A DNA stretch of 40,361 nucleotides from an uncultured Bacilli bacterium (lineage in GTDB: Bacteria; Bacillota_I; Bacilli_A; RF39; UBA660), in contig CANQFI010000002.1 of assembly GCA_947598455.1 (NCBI GenBank), positions 1 to 40,361 of the forward strand, written 5' to 3'. Position 1 is the first letter of the stretch, and each line of letters starts with the position of its first letter. Under the pieces are notes generated by a model. That model worked only from the letters and a program-made list of their open reading frames with translations. It was not told the origin of the DNA and made no database searches. A program made the translations under genes and the position numbers. Positions 7,496 through 18,653 of this stretch are shown in pieces.

Positions 7496-8509
7496 TTACT
7501 TTATTCCTGGACTACCAAGACTTTCACTATTTAAATAACTATCAGATACATATAAACCACCATTATAAACAACAGCACCATCTGGTAAATTATTAGAATT
7601 AATATTATCACTAGTTATCTCACTAGCTTGAACATAAACTTTATATTTATTTTCTTCAGGATCGATTAAAACAACATTATTATTTTCATCAACTACTTCT
7701 CCATCTTTCGTTCCTTTATTAAAAACTAAACCATTATTATCTAATAATGTAGCATCAGCATATGGCGTAGAATTAAAAGCAGCTGAAGAAAACATACTTT
7801 TCTCAATAGCATCATTATAAGAAACAGCTGAAATTCTAAAATCATCATGATATTTTTCAATTAAACTACCAACTATTTCATATGGTAAATTTGATTCAAC
7901 CTGATCTACATAGTTATAATAATTAATCATAACATTAGCAAAATCATCATATAATTGTTCTCTTTGCTCATGAACATAATCATAAGTACTATCTTTTGCT
8001 TCATCTGATATTAAACCAATTGCATAATTAGCCCATGCTATTAACACTAAATCATCAGCTGATTCGACATTATTTAAATGTGTTTCCACAACTGCTGTTT
8101 GATTTTCATTAGAAATATTTTTTGGTAATCCTTTGATAACACCTAAAGCAAGTAACGTTGCCAAAGAAGCTGCTGTAAATTTTGCAATTGTCTTTCGACG
8201 CTGCAACTTAAATCTTTTATATCTTGTTTCACTAATCTCTTTTTTCTTTGCTTCCATTTCCTTCTCAATAACACCAACATGAAAATTAAACTTATTATAC
8301 AAACCGGTATGAGGATTGTAAGTAAGATCTCCTATCGTATAACTATGATTAGAAATAAATATATAACCACTTGATGTTTCAGTTATTTTAGAAACATCTA
8401 AACCATAATTATCCTTAATATACTTCTTTACATTATCCAAAACTTTTTCCGTTAAAGTATATTTTTTAGAAAAAATAGTATTAATTTGTCTTTCAACTTT
8501 ATTATCCAT
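7496..8509 (-). CDS. Single-pass membrane protein of unknown function
   Basis: 337 residues. The N-terminal 100 residues are cytoplasmic and charged, with a YTIGDLTYNPHTGLYNKF segment. One hydrophobic segment follows a basic stretch (KLQRRKTIAKF, then about 107-127). The rest is an exported, acidic, Asn-rich domain of about 200 residues ending ESLGSPGIK. No family recognised. A longer frame starts at 8527, but that ATG would be only about 5 bases from the predicted transcription start of the promoter at 8539-8567. The ATG at 8509 follows TGTGAT. Together with 6275-6937 it shows the same plan (soluble N-terminus, one TM, exported acidic domain) without obvious sequence identity. Confidence 0.7.
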   Translation of the reverse strand: MDNKVERQINTIFSKKYTLTEKVLDNVKKYIKDNYGLDVSKITETSSGYIFISNHSYTIGDLTYNPHTGLYNKFNFHVGVIEKEMEAKKKEISETRYKRFKLQRRKTIAKFTAASLATLLALGVIKGLPKNISNENQTAVVETHLNNVESADDLVLIAWANYAIGLISDEAKDSTYDYVHEQREQLYDDFANVMINYYNYVDQVESNLPYEIVGSLIEKYHDDFRISAVSYNDAIEKSMFSSAAFNSTPYADATLLDNNGLVFNKGTKDGEVVDENNNVVLIDPEENKYKVYVQASEITSDNINSNNLPDGAVVYNGGLYVSDSYLNSESLGSPGIK

Positions 8510-8538
8510 ATAATCACATACTTTCATCTACTATTCAA

Positions 8539-8567
8539 ATTATATAATATTTTTACTATTATTTCAA
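8539..8567 (-). promoter_or_regulatory. Promoter of 7496-8509
   Basis: TTGAAA (8562-8567), 17-bp spacer, TATAAT (8539-8544). The -35 box is formed by the last codons of mtaB. Confidence 0.7.
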
Positions 8568-9839
8568 TATTCCTTCAACATCTAAAACATTTGCTTTTTT
8601 AATCAATATATCATAGCACCTATTTGGTTCTAATTGTTGATTTATTAATACTTTCAAGAAATTTTCTGTATGTCCTACAGAATTTCCATCTCCAATTTCT
8701 TCTACTAAAACATTGACAACTTTATTAACAAATTGCTTATTATAAGCAAGCTGTAACTCCTCATCTATATTAATTAAACGTCTTGCTCTCTCTTTCTTAA
8801 TTTCATTTGACACTTGATTACTCATTGTTGCAGCTTTTGTTCCTTGTCTTATACTATAAGGAAAAACATGTATTTTACTAAATTTAACTTTTTTACAAAA
8901 ATCTATACATTCCATAAACTCTTCTTCTGTTTCACCCGGAAATCCCACTATAACATCCGTTGTTAAATTAACATCTGGTCTAGCTCTCCTTATTTTATTA
9001 ATTTTTTCTAAATATTCATCTTTTGTATATTTTCTATTCATTAATTTTAAGATTTTTTCACTACCAGATTGTAATGAAACATGTAAATGTCCACATAACT
9101 TTTTATTATTTTTTAATTCTTCAATAAATTTATCTGTTATTTCTGTTATTTCAATACTAGATATTCTAATTCTTTCTAATTTATCTATTTTAGCTACTTC
9201 TCTTATTAAATCAGTTAAATCATACTTACCTGTTTCTTTCCCATAAGCTCCTGTATTAATTCCTGTAAAAACAATTTCTTTATGACCTTTATTAACCAAA
9301 TTAGTAACTTCATTTATTACTTCAGTAAATTCCTTACTTCTAATACTCCCTCTTACATAAGGAATAATACAATAAGCACAATAATTATTACACCCATCTT
9401 GAATTTTTACAAAAGCTCTTGTTAAATCATTAAACTCCTGAACTTCCATATCTTCAAATTCTAATTTTCTCGTATTATAAAACTTAATATATTTTTCATT
9501 ACTTGCACAATAATCTTCAATCAATTTAACAACTAAAGATTTTTCTCTATTACCTATTAAAATATCAATATCTAAATCATTTAAAGCTTCTCTTTTATTT
9601 TCAGCTGTACATCCACAAACCATTAATATTGCTTTTTCGTTATCTCTTCTTACATTACGAATCATTTTTTTACATTTATTATCAGCTGTATTAGTAACAC
9701 TACAAGTATTAACAATTACTATATCACTAGTTTTATAATCTTCATTATAAATATAATAATTTTTTAATAACTGTTCTTTCATATATTCTGATTCATATGA
9801 ATTAACTTTACATCCAAAAGTCAAAATCGTAAACTTCAT
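8559..9839 (-). CDS. mtaB: tRNA (N6-threonylcarbamoyladenosine(37)-C2)-methylthiotransferase
   Basis: Radical SAM enzyme that adds a methylthio group to t6A37 of ANN-decoding tRNAs. The N-terminal MTTase domain has the three cluster cysteines C10, C46 and the VCGC cysteine at 77. The radical SAM motif is C150-x3-C154-x2-C157 (CNNYCAYC), and a TRAM-like region ends the protein. Length 426 is typical. The 'GCKVN' start and the overall layout place it in the MtaB rather than the MiaB/RimO branch. A start 18 bases upstream is possible. I choose the ATG after AGGTGATGTTT, the same initiation string as lepA. A -10 TATAAT (9860-9865) lies just upstream, with a weak -35. In Bacillus mtaB ends the hrcA-grpE-dnaK-dnaJ cluster. 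Confidence 0.92.
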   Translation of the reverse strand: MKFTILTFGCKVNSYESEYMKEQLLKNYYIYNEDYKTSDIVIVNTCSVTNTADNKCKKMIRNVRRDNEKAILMVCGCTAENKREALNDLDIDILIGNREKSLVVKLIEDYCASNEKYIKFYNTRKLEFEDMEVQEFNDLTRAFVKIQDGCNNYCAYCIIPYVRGSIRSKEFTEVINEVTNLVNKGHKEIVFTGINTGAYGKETGKYDLTDLIREVAKIDKLERIRISSIEITEITDKFIEELKNNKKLCGHLHVSLQSGSEKILKLMNRKYTKDEYLEKINKIRRARPDVNLTTDVIVGFPGETEEEFMECIDFCKKVKFSKIHVFPYSIRQGTKAATMSNQVSNEIKKERARRLINIDEELQLAYNKQFVNKVVNVLVEEIGDGNSVGHTENFLKVLINQQLEPNRCYDILIKKANVLDVEGILK

Positions 9840-9869
9840 AAACATCACCTGACCCAAAAATTATAGCAT

Positions 9870-9894
9870 AAAAAAGACTAATCGCAAAGATTAG
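9870..9894 (-). terminator. Terminator of the 9897-12437 operon
   Basis: 6-bp stem CTAATC/GATTAG (9878-9883, 9889-9894) then a U-rich run, between the membrane operon and the mtaB -10 box. Confidence 0.8.
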
Positions 9895-9896
9895 CA

Positions 9897-10637
9897 TTAT
9901 TTATACGCTATTAAAGCCAAAATAAAATCTATAAGAATCAAAATAATAAATACTATAAGAATTATCCAACTTGCTTTAGTAATACTTACTTTCTTAGACT
10001 TTTCTTCCTCTACTTCTTTTTCATCAACAACTACCTTTTTTAATTTAACACTTAAAAACTTTTTATTACTTAAATCTTCCACAGTTTCCAAGCAAAAAGT
10101 TGTAGAATCACCTAATTCTTTAAATCTAATATTTTTATCTTGTTTTATAAAGAAACCAAACATTGCTAAATCTCCCGCAGCACCTGATATATTAACAATT
10201 GATAATGTAATAAGTATTATAGAATTCGCTAAACAACCAATAATTAAAGTAATTACTCCAATTAATATAAATGGTGATAACAAAGATATTATTATATTTT
10301 TCTTATCAATAAACTCTCCACATTTACAATAAAATATTCCTTTTTCTAAAGCGACTCCAAATGTAATATTTTCCTTTCTCGCACCATTTACATAATAAGC
10401 TATCCCATGAATAATTTCATGAATAACCATCCATAAAAGTATTAAAGCAAAAAATAATACATAGGCAAACATTAATTTACTATCATCAATATCTATATTT
10501 ATACTATGATTAGTAAAATTATAATATAACAATGTTAACAAAATAGGAATAACTAATAATAAAATAGATAAGCAAGTAATATATCCCATTTTATACTCAA
10601 ATATATATTTATTTCTATTCTCTTTTTTCATCTTCAT
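9897..10637 (-). CDS. DUF3267-type membrane zinc-peptidase-like protein
   Basis: 246 residues with about six membrane segments. Residues 73-77 form HEIIH inside a membrane helix (VIHEIIHG), the zinc-binding motif of intramembrane and DUF3267 'zincin' peptidases, and a GD pair at 155-156 (SGAAGDLAMF) is the expected third ligand. A cytoplasmic loop (about 165-220) and a last TM helix follow. The substrate is unknown. It is the last gene of an operon, 9 bases after 10647-11123, with a Shine-Dalgarno AAGGA before the ATG. Substrates could be its membrane-anchored neighbours, but that is a guess. Confidence 0.75.
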   Translation of the reverse strand: MKMKKENRNKYIFEYKMGYITCLSILLLVIPILLTLLYYNFTNHSINIDIDDSKLMFAYVLFFALILLWMVIHEIIHGIAYYVNGARKENITFGVALEKGIFYCKCGEFIDKKNIIISLLSPFILIGVITLIIGCLANSIILITLSIVNISGAAGDLAMFGFFIKQDKNIRFKELGDSTTFCLETVEDLSNKKFLSVKLKKVVVDEKEVEEEKSKKVSITKASWIILIVFIILILIDFILALIAYK

Positions 10638-10646
10638 TATTATTCC

Positions 10647-11123
10647 TTAATTTAATATGTTTTTTAATTGTTTCAATTGTTTTAAATATTCTTCTTCATG
10701 CTCATAACCTGATAAATTACTAGTAGCCTGTGTTGTATTTATATCATTATTTTCTTCTTTATATATATGACTATTTTGTGTTTGCTTAACCAACTCATCA
10801 TAACTTATAATAGCTTGTTGTTCTTGCTCTAATTCATATTTAGACATATCAATAGGATGCTCTTTAGGTAATTGTTCTAATTCTTTAGATATCTCTTGTA
10901 AATCTTTAACTTCTTCTTTAGAATAATTATCATTTTCTGCAATTAATTCCAACATAGAAGTATTTTCATCATCATTTATTTTCACACTTAAACTATCCCT
11001 CATTTCTTTATTCTGCAAATACAAAAGTAATAATATTGCTATTATAACAATAAATAAAATTATAAATAAAAAATATATAATTGGATTACTACTATTTGTA
11101 CCTACTAGATCTAAAAAAAACAT
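10647..11123 (-). CDS. Membrane-anchored acidic protein of unknown function
   Basis: 158 residues. A short N-terminus (MFFLDLVGTNSSNP) is followed by one hydrophobic helix (about 15-35, IIYFLFIILFIVIIAILLLL). A long acidic, Gln/Glu-rich helical tail with coiled-coil character (ELEQLPKEH, YELEQEQQAI, LKQLKQLKNIL) is probably in the cytoplasm. No catalytic motif and no family recognised. The start follows GGGGTGAT. It is the middle gene of the three-gene operon, 27 bases downstream of 11151-12437. Confidence 0.65.
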   Translation of the reverse strand: MFFLDLVGTNSSNPIIYFLFIILFIVIIAILLLLYLQNKEMRDSLSVKINDDENTSMLELIAENDNYSKEEVKDLQEISKELEQLPKEHPIDMSKYELEQEQQAIISYDELVKQTQNSHIYKEENNDINTTQATSNLSGYEHEEEYLKQLKQLKNILN

Positions 11124-11150
11124 ACTCTATCACCCCTGTATTTCATCTTA

Positions 11151-12437
11151 TTAAGAAACTATTATATAAGGATTATCTATTGTTCCTTCACCTTTTACTT
11201 TTGCTTCAGTATTAATATTAATAACTGGTCTTATAGCTACCTTTGATGTAATTAACACACCATCTCCTAAAGCTCCATTTTCCAAAACATTCATTATAGA
11301 AATATTATTTTCTTGATTGATATAATAACTATTACTAGTCACATAACTACCATTAATATCCTCATTATATAAATAATATTTTTGATTAGGTATATTCTTA
11401 TAAGCACCTGCCAATACTACTTCATCTATACTCAAAAGTCCAACCTTACCAGTATATATAGTTTCATTACAATATAAATCAGGAGCTGTATCTACAAATA
11501 TTCGTTCATAAGATCTTGAATAGTTGATATTATTAAAACTATAACTAAAATCATTATCTGTACAAAAATCTTCATTCACAATATAATCACTATAATCACT
11601 TAAATTATTATCTAACCAATTATTTAGTTCATTAACTAAAGAAGACTCATTTAACAAAGCTAAATTATTTACATTCTCATTTTCATTTGTATTATAAGGA
11701 ATTAACGTATCTAGTGCTCCATCTAGCACTAATCTAATTGAACTATCACCATTGATTCTAACTATTCTAAACATTAAATTTCCTAATTTGACATAATTAT
11801 TTTGAACATCTCCTCTAAAGTAATAAGATGTTCCTTTATTATCACTTGTACTAATTAATCCTTCATTAATAGTAGAAGCCTCATTACCAACTCTACTAAC
11901 TGGACTAACTACATCATTATTAAGTAAAATAAGATCATCAAATGAACTATTAGATAAAGATTCATTAACTACCATTAACTTTCCTTTAAAGTTAGCAATA
12001 TTAGAACTATCTATTGTTACTGTATACCTAATAGTTTCTCCCACATTTATATATAATAAATTAAGTAATTGTAAATCTCCCTTATTTGAATCAAATTCTT
12101 CAATAACGTTATCTTCATAATCTTTTATTTTAATATTAATATTACTAGTATTAATATCATTTAAATACAAAGAATAATATATTTTTTCACTGGAATTATT
12201 AGTTAAAGTGATCTTAAATTCATGTTCTTTACTATCAAAATAATTTATCTCTTGTCCATCTATATAATTAACTACTAAATCTCCTTCATTAACAATTATT
12301 GCAATAGGACCTTCATTTTTAAAAATATCTTTAATTTTTGACCCAACAAGTGCTGCCAATATAACTAAAAAGAAAATAACAATTAACGAAAAAATAACTA
12401 TTTTATATTTTGTATCTATATCCATAATTCTAGCCAT
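11151..12437 (-). CDS. Large membrane-anchored exported protein of unknown function
   Basis: 428 residues. A short cytoplasmic N-terminus and one TM helix (about 12-34, IVIFSLIVIFFLVILAALVG) are followed by an Asn/Ser-rich exported part. The first 120 exported residues look like an Ig-like beta domain (EFKITLTNNSSEKIYYSLYL, then VGETIRYTVTI). The C-terminal half has a RIVRINGD...IRLV segment and ends GEGTIDNPYIIVS, a tail seen in surface proteins of Bacillota. The role is unknown. A longer frame begins at 12491, but AAAGGTGAG lies just before the ATG at 12437. First gene of the operon with 10647 and 9897. Confidence 0.7.
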   Translation of the reverse strand: MARIMDIDTKYKIVIFSLIVIFFLVILAALVGSKIKDIFKNEGPIAIIVNEGDLVVNYIDGQEINYFDSKEHEFKITLTNNSSEKIYYSLYLNDINTSNINIKIKDYEDNVIEEFDSNKGDLQLLNLLYINVGETIRYTVTIDSSNIANFKGKLMVVNESLSNSSFDDLILLNNDVVSPVSRVGNEASTINEGLISTSDNKGTSYYFRGDVQNNYVKLGNLMFRIVRINGDSSIRLVLDGALDTLIPYNTNENENVNNLALLNESSLVNELNNWLDNNLSDYSDYIVNEDFCTDNDFSYSFNNINYSRSYERIFVDTAPDLYCNETIYTGKVGLLSIDEVVLAGAYKNIPNQKYYLYNEDINGSYVTSNSYYINQENNISIMNVLENGALGDGVLITSKVAIRPVININTEAKVKGEGTIDNPYIIVS

Positions 12438-12459
12438 ATTTCTCACCTTTTTCACTTGT

Positions 12460-12488
12460 ATTATACCAAAAAATAGTCCATCAAACAA
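12460..12488 (-). promoter_or_regulatory. Extended -10 promoter of the 9897-12437 operon
   Basis: TTGTTT (12483-12488), 17-bp spacer ending TGG, then TATAAT (12460-12465). The TGn extension fits an extended -10 promoter. Confidence 0.7.
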
Positions 12489-12575
12489 CAATCTTTAAAA
12501 AGACCTCAAATTTACGCAATTTTTTTATTATAACAATTAAAAAAACAATTTACTATAATTCCGTATATCCCATAG

Positions 12576-12611
12576 AAAATGAATAATAACATTTTTAAAT
12601 GGAATAATAAA
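12576..12611 (+). promoter_or_regulatory. Direct repeat in the leader of the two-HTH regulator
   Basis: AAAATGAATAATAA (from 12576) and AAATGGAATAATAA (from 12597) are repeated 21 bp apart, about two helical turns. A TATAAT at 12554-12559 is a possible -10. The site lies between divergent genes and ahead of a regulator gene, so it is a reasonable autoregulatory operator, but this is inference. Confidence 0.35.
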
Positions 12612-12625
12612 TTTGGTGAGTAGTA

Positions 12626-13069
12626 ATGATTGTTGAGAAGTTAAGAGAAAGTCGTGAATCTCTAGATATTAAACAAAAAGATATTGCAAAATTATTTAGT
12701 GTTCATTTTACAACAGTATCTGGTTGGGAAAATGGTAATGATACTATTCCACTAGCAAGACTTATTATTTATGCCAATCATTTTAATTTCAGTCTTGATT
12801 ATTTATATGGACTTACAAAACATAACCTATCCTATAAAAAGATCGTCGTAAACCTAGAAACCATTTCTAGTAATTTACGTCTTTTAAGAAAAGCCAATAA
12901 TCTTACTCAACGTGAATTATGTAAAAGATTAAATATTGCTGAAAGTTCATATTCTGATTATGAAACAGGTAAACGCTTAATTTCAACAACTACTTTATAT
13001 GCTTTAACCACTATCTATAAACCATTTTCCATAGATGCTATATTTAATCGTCAAAGAATAAACCACTAG
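12626..13069 (+). CDS. Transcriptional regulator with two XRE-type HTH domains
   Basis: 147 residues made of two Cro/CI-type helix-turn-helix domains in tandem. HTH1 (about 5-62) has QKDIAKLFSVHFTTVSGWENG. HTH2 (about 79-141) has TQRELCKRLNIAESSYSDYETG. There is no ligand or dimerisation domain. Two DNA-reading heads in one chain suggest it binds a repeated site. The direct repeat at 12576-12611 just upstream is a candidate. It is divergent from the membrane operon 9897-12437 and may control it. The start follows GGTGAGT. The stop codon is inside the terminator hairpin. Confidence 0.85.
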   Translation: MIVEKLRESRESLDIKQKDIAKLFSVHFTTVSGWENGNDTIPLARLIIYANHFNFSLDYLYGLTKHNLSYKKIVVNLETISSNLRLLRKANNLTQRELCKRLNIAESSYSDYETGKRLISTTTLYALTTIYKPFSIDAIFNRQRINH

Positions 13070-13085
13070 TTTATAAACTAGTGGT
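13062..13085. terminator. Bidirectional terminator between the HTH gene and dnaJ
   Basis: A perfect 24-base palindrome starting ACCACTAGTTTA, with T-rich flanks on both sides. It serves the convergent HTH gene (its TAG is in the stem) and dnaJ. Confidence 0.85.
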
Positions 13086-13091
13086 TTTATT

Positions 13092-14216
13092 TTATAAATA
13101 TTTTTTAAAATTCTTAAAAGAACTACCTGATTCTAAATCCGTATTAGCTAATTCTTTAAATAATTCTTTTTGTTTACGATCAAGTTTTTCAGGAATTACA
13201 ATATCTAAGACTACATACATATCGCCTTTTTTATTACGCGTAGGATCTTTAACACCTTTACCACGTAATCTTAATTGATCACCTGGTTGACTTCCTGAAT
13301 CTATATCTAGAACAACTGTTCCTGTAAGAGTTGGAATTTCTTTTTTACAGCCTAATACAGCTTCTGTAATCGTTAAAGGAACATCAACATATATATCATT
13401 TTCTTTTCTTTCAAATAATGGATGATCTTTAACAACAAACTCAATATAAATATCTCCATTTGGTCCGCCATTATATCCGGCAGCTCCCTTACCAGATATT
13501 CTCAATTGATGTCCTGTATCAACACCTTCTGGAATCGTAATTTCTATTTCTTTATTTTTAACAACATGGCCAGTTCCATTACATTTACGACAAACTGTTT
13601 TAAATGTCTTACCTTTACCTTTACAATCAGGACAAGTACTTTCAGATTGGAAAACCCCAAACATTGTTCTTTGTTGGGTAATTACTCTTCCTCTACCTCC
13701 ACAAGTACTACATGTTTCTTCGCCACTTCCACCTTTACCATCACATGAATCACACTCAGTATCTAAATCAATACCAATTGTTTTCTTACATCCAAAAACG
13801 GCTTCTTCAAAAGATAAATTAACTTTAACTAAAGAATCTCTACCTTTTGTTGGACGATTACTTCTAGCCCCTCTACTACGGCCTCCAAACATACTGCCCC
13901 CAAATAAGTCATCAAAGATACTTGATAAATCAATATCTTCGGCAGAGAATCCACCAAAACCGCCACCAAAGCCACCTTGAGCAGCTCCATTAGTATAAGC
14001 TTCATGACCTAATTGATCATATTGTCTTCTTTTATCAGGATCCGATAAAACCGCATAAGCTTCACCTATTTCTTTAAACTTAGCTTCAGCCCCCGGCTCT
14101 TTATTTATATCTGGATGATACTTTTTTGCCATTTTTCTAAAAGCACTTTTTATCTCATCAGCACTTGCATCTTTAGAAACACCTAATGTTTCATAATAAT
14201 CTTTACTGCTAGCCAT
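13092..14216 (-). CDS. dnaJ: Chaperone DnaJ (Hsp40)
   Basis: Co-chaperone that stimulates the DnaK ATPase and delivers unfolded clients. The J domain (1-70) has the HPD motif (YHPDIN). A Gly/Phe-rich linker follows ([10 protein letters not shown]). The zinc domain has four CxxCxGxG repeats ([32 protein letters not shown]). The C-terminal substrate-binding domain completes it. Length 374 is typical for type I DnaJ. Its ATG shares one base with the stop codon of pepF (TAATG), so translation is probably coupled. The usual partner dnaK lies upstream but is separated by pepF. Regulation is presumably from the CIRCE promoter at hrcA. Confidence 0.97.
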   Translation of the reverse strand: MASSKDYYETLGVSKDASADEIKSAFRKMAKKYHPDINKEPGAEAKFKEIGEAYAVLSDPDKRRQYDQLGHEAYTNGAAQGGFGGGFGGFSAEDIDLSSIFDDLFGGSMFGGRSRGARSNRPTKGRDSLVKVNLSFEEAVFGCKKTIGIDLDTECDSCDGKGGSGEETCSTCGGRGRVITQQRTMFGVFQSESTCPDCKGKGKTFKTVCRKCNGTGHVVKNKEIEITIPEGVDTGHQLRISGKGAAGYNGGPNGDIYIEFVVKDHPLFERKENDIYVDVPLTITEAVLGCKKEIPTLTGTVVLDIDSGSQPGDQLRLRGKGVKDPTRNKKGDMYVVLDIVIPEKLDRKQKELFKELANTDLESGSSFKNFKKYL

Positions 14217-16015
14217 TATTTCACCTCACCCTCATAAATTTCTTTAAATTTATCAATTAATGAATCAAAATACTTAATAGCTTCTTCATAAACACTCTTA
14301 TCTTCTAAATTAACTCCTAATATCTTAAATGCTTCACTTGGCCATTTATCTGATCCACTTTTTAAGAATTCAATATAATTATTAAGCATTACTTTATCAC
14401 CATTTAATATTTTAGAGGCCACAGCTGAAGCTACACTTATACAAATAGCATAACTATATAAATAAAAATGCATATAATAATGACTTCTTGTAATCCATTT
14501 ATTTTTAGCATATTTATCTACCTTAACTGCTGATCCATAATATTTCTTTAAAGAAGCTTTAGTCTTCTTATCCATAAACTCTTTAGTAATAGCTCCACCT
14601 TTATGTACTTCTTTATACATTTCTTGTTCTAATTTACCTTCTCTAACAGCTCCAAATAGATTAGAAGTAATAACTTCCAAAATATTAGCCACCCCAGCTA
14701 ACTTTTCATCTTTAGTTTTACCATTATTAACTAAATAACTAGAAAGTAAACATTCATTAGTTAATGAAGCAACTTCCGCCACTAAATTAGCAACATAACG
14801 ATATTGATACGGATTATTCTCATAACTATATTGATGATGAACATTATGTCCACACTCATGAGCTATCGTTGAAACAGAATCCAAATTACCATTAAAACTT
14901 AATAATATTCTTGAATCTTGCTTCAAAGATGAAGCTGAATATCCTCCACTACATTTGCCTTTATACTGACAATAATCTATATAGTGATTATCAATAATCT
15001 TCTCGTATTTTTCAGCATATTCTTTACCTAAAGGTTTAATAGCTTCTCTAACTAAATCTTGTGCTTCTTCAATCGTATATTCTTTTGAAGAAGCAACCAT
15101 CTCTAAATTTAAGTCATACATTTTTAATTTATCAAAACCTAAAACTTCTCTTTTTAAATCAAAATATTTATGTAAAGATTCTAAATTATCTTCCGTTGTC
15201 TTAACTAAAGTCTTAAAAACTTTATCACTTAAATTTAACCCAAATAATTTTTGTTCCCAAGAATCTTTAAAATAATAAATCTGTGCCAATTTATCATTCA
15301 TTTGAACATAACTATTTAAATAAGAAGCATTACTAACACTATATTGTTCTATCTTTTTATTAAATAAGTTATATACTCTTTTTCTAATATTTTCATCTTT
15401 ATTTTTAGTAAGTAAACGATAATTAGTAGTGGCAATAACAACATTCTCTCCATCTACTTTAACTTTACCATAATCATGTTCATTATTAAGTAAATTAGAT
15501 GACATATCATCAAAATGATTCATTGCTGTTGTAAGTTCATTAATAATTTGTTCTTCTCTTTCTGATAAAACATGTTCTTTCTCTCTATATATTTTATCAA
15601 GCAATGCTCTATATTCATTTAATGTATCATTATCATTAAATAAAGAAGTATATTCCTCTTGTTTTAATTTAAGCAATTCTGAATCAAAGAAACTTATATT
15701 GTTAGAAATAATAACGCCTAATTTTTCTGCTTTATTCTTCCGAATAACATTTTCTTCAATACCTAATTCCTCATCATCTTTCAAAAATGCATAAACATAT
15801 AAGTCTTCAAATAAAGCTAAAGTCTCATATTGTAAATTTAAAAATTCATATAACTTATAAGCATCTTTCGTACAACCAACATAATTTTTTAACTCATTAG
15901 CTTTCTTTACTGTTTCTTCATATGTCTTATTAAATTCTTCTTCATTTTTAAAGAAGGGAGTTAAATCCCATTTATATTTTTCTGGTACTTCACTACGATT
16001 ATTATATTTTTGCAT
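14216..16015 (-). CDS. pepF: Oligoendopeptidase F
   Basis: Cytoplasmic M3-family zinc metallopeptidase that cleaves oligopeptides of about 7-17 residues. The zinc site is HECGH at 386-390 within [16 protein letters not shown], with the downstream Glu in the EVASLTNE segment. Length 599 is typical. The start follows a strong GAGGAGG. It sits between dnaK and dnaJ, with a TAATG overlap into dnaJ, so it is part of the chaperone operon. This insertion is unusual. A peptidase made together with chaperones under heat stress is plausible. A hairpin at 16038-16063 in front of it may tune its expression relative to dnaK. Confidence 0.93.
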   Translation of the reverse strand: MQKYNNRSEVPEKYKWDLTPFFKNEEEFNKTYEETVKKANELKNYVGCTKDAYKLYEFLNLQYETLALFEDLYVYAFLKDDEELGIEENVIRKNKAEKLGVIISNNISFFDSELLKLKQEEYTSLFNDNDTLNEYRALLDKIYREKEHVLSEREEQIINELTTAMNHFDDMSSNLLNNEHDYGKVKVDGENVVIATTNYRLLTKNKDENIRKRVYNLFNKKIEQYSVSNASYLNSYVQMNDKLAQIYYFKDSWEQKLFGLNLSDKVFKTLVKTTEDNLESLHKYFDLKREVLGFDKLKMYDLNLEMVASSKEYTIEEAQDLVREAIKPLGKEYAEKYEKIIDNHYIDYCQYKGKCSGGYSASSLKQDSRILLSFNGNLDSVSTIAHECGHNVHHQYSYENNPYQYRYVANLVAEVASLTNECLLSSYLVNNGKTKDEKLAGVANILEVITSNLFGAVREGKLEQEMYKEVHKGGAITKEFMDKKTKASLKKYYGSAVKVDKYAKNKWITRSHYYMHFYLYSYAICISVASAVASKILNGDKVMLNNYIEFLKSGSDKWPSEAFKILGVNLEDKSVYEEAIKYFDSLIDKFKEIYEGEVK

Positions 16016-16037
16016 GACTTCCTCCTCTATATCAGTT

Positions 16038-16063
16038 AAAAGTTCTAGTTTCCTAGAACTTTT
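16038..16063 (-). promoter_or_regulatory. Hairpin between dnaK and pepF
   Basis: 11-bp perfect stem (AAAAGTTCTAG/CTAGAACTTTT) with a GAAA tetraloop on the minus strand. There is no free U run beyond the stem, so it is more likely a partial terminator or an mRNA-stabilising/processing element than a full stop. Confidence 0.6.
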
Positions 16064-16075
16064 ACTAACATAATA

Positions 16076-17944
<1,869 letters not shown>

Positions 17945-18586
17945 CTATTTACTTACTTTTACCATTGCATGTCTAATAACTTTGCCTTTATATGTATAAC
18001 CTTTTTGTAATACATCTACAACTGTATTAGGTTCAAAGTCTGGAGCATCCTCCATTAAAACAGCTTCCATTGTATTAGGATCAAATGGTTTATTTAAAAT
18101 ATCCATAACTTCTACTTCATAATTTTTTAAAGTATCACTTAAATTACCATAAATCATTTTAAATCCACTTAGGAATTTACTAACTTCATCTTCTAGATTA
18201 GTATCATCCATTTGAATAGCTCTTTCAAAATTATCAACAATTGGTAATAATTTTTTAATCAAATCTTCTCCTTCATATTTTAAAAGATTTGCTTTTTCTT
18301 CTTCCATACGACGACGCATATTTTGCATCTCCGCATTTACTCTTAAATATTTATCTTTTAAAGAAATAACTTCTTCTTGAAGTTTCTTTTTTTCTTCATC
18401 GTCTTTTTTCTTAAAAAAGCCCTTTTTTTCTTCTTTTTTAACTTCTTTTATTGGTTGAGTACTCTCCACATTTTCTTTTGCTGGTTGAGCACTTTCAGTT
18501 GTTTTTATTTTTTCTTCTTTGACTTCTTCTTTTACTGGATTCTCATTTTTTACTTCTGATGTTTCCACTTTTGTTTCTTTTTCCAT
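17945..18586 (-). CDS. grpE: Nucleotide exchange factor GrpE
   Basis: Exchanges ADP for ATP on DnaK. An unusually long, charged, low-complexity N-terminus (1-75, Glu/Lys/Thr-rich with a repeated 'AQPAKE'/'TQPIKE' unit) precedes the coiled-coil dimer helix (about 75-130) and the C-terminal beta domain (MEAVLMEDA ... TVVDVLQKGYTYKGKVIRHAMVKVSK). Length 213 is slightly above average because of the tail. It lies between hrcA and dnaK, as usual in Bacillota. Confidence 0.96.
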   Translation of the reverse strand: MEKETKVETSEVKNENPVKEEVKEEKIKTTESAQPAKENVESTQPIKEVKKEEKKGFFKKKDDEEKKKLQEEVISLKDKYLRVNAEMQNMRRRMEEEKANLLKYEGEDLIKKLLPIVDNFERAIQMDDTNLEDEVSKFLSGFKMIYGNLSDTLKNYEVEVMDILNKPFDPNTMEAVLMEDAPDFEPNTVVDVLQKGYTYKGKVIRHAMVKVSK

Positions 18587-18653
18587 AAGTCATCTCACTC
18601 TCTATCTATAAAATTTATAATAAGTCTAAAATTACTTACATAAATTATCTTCC

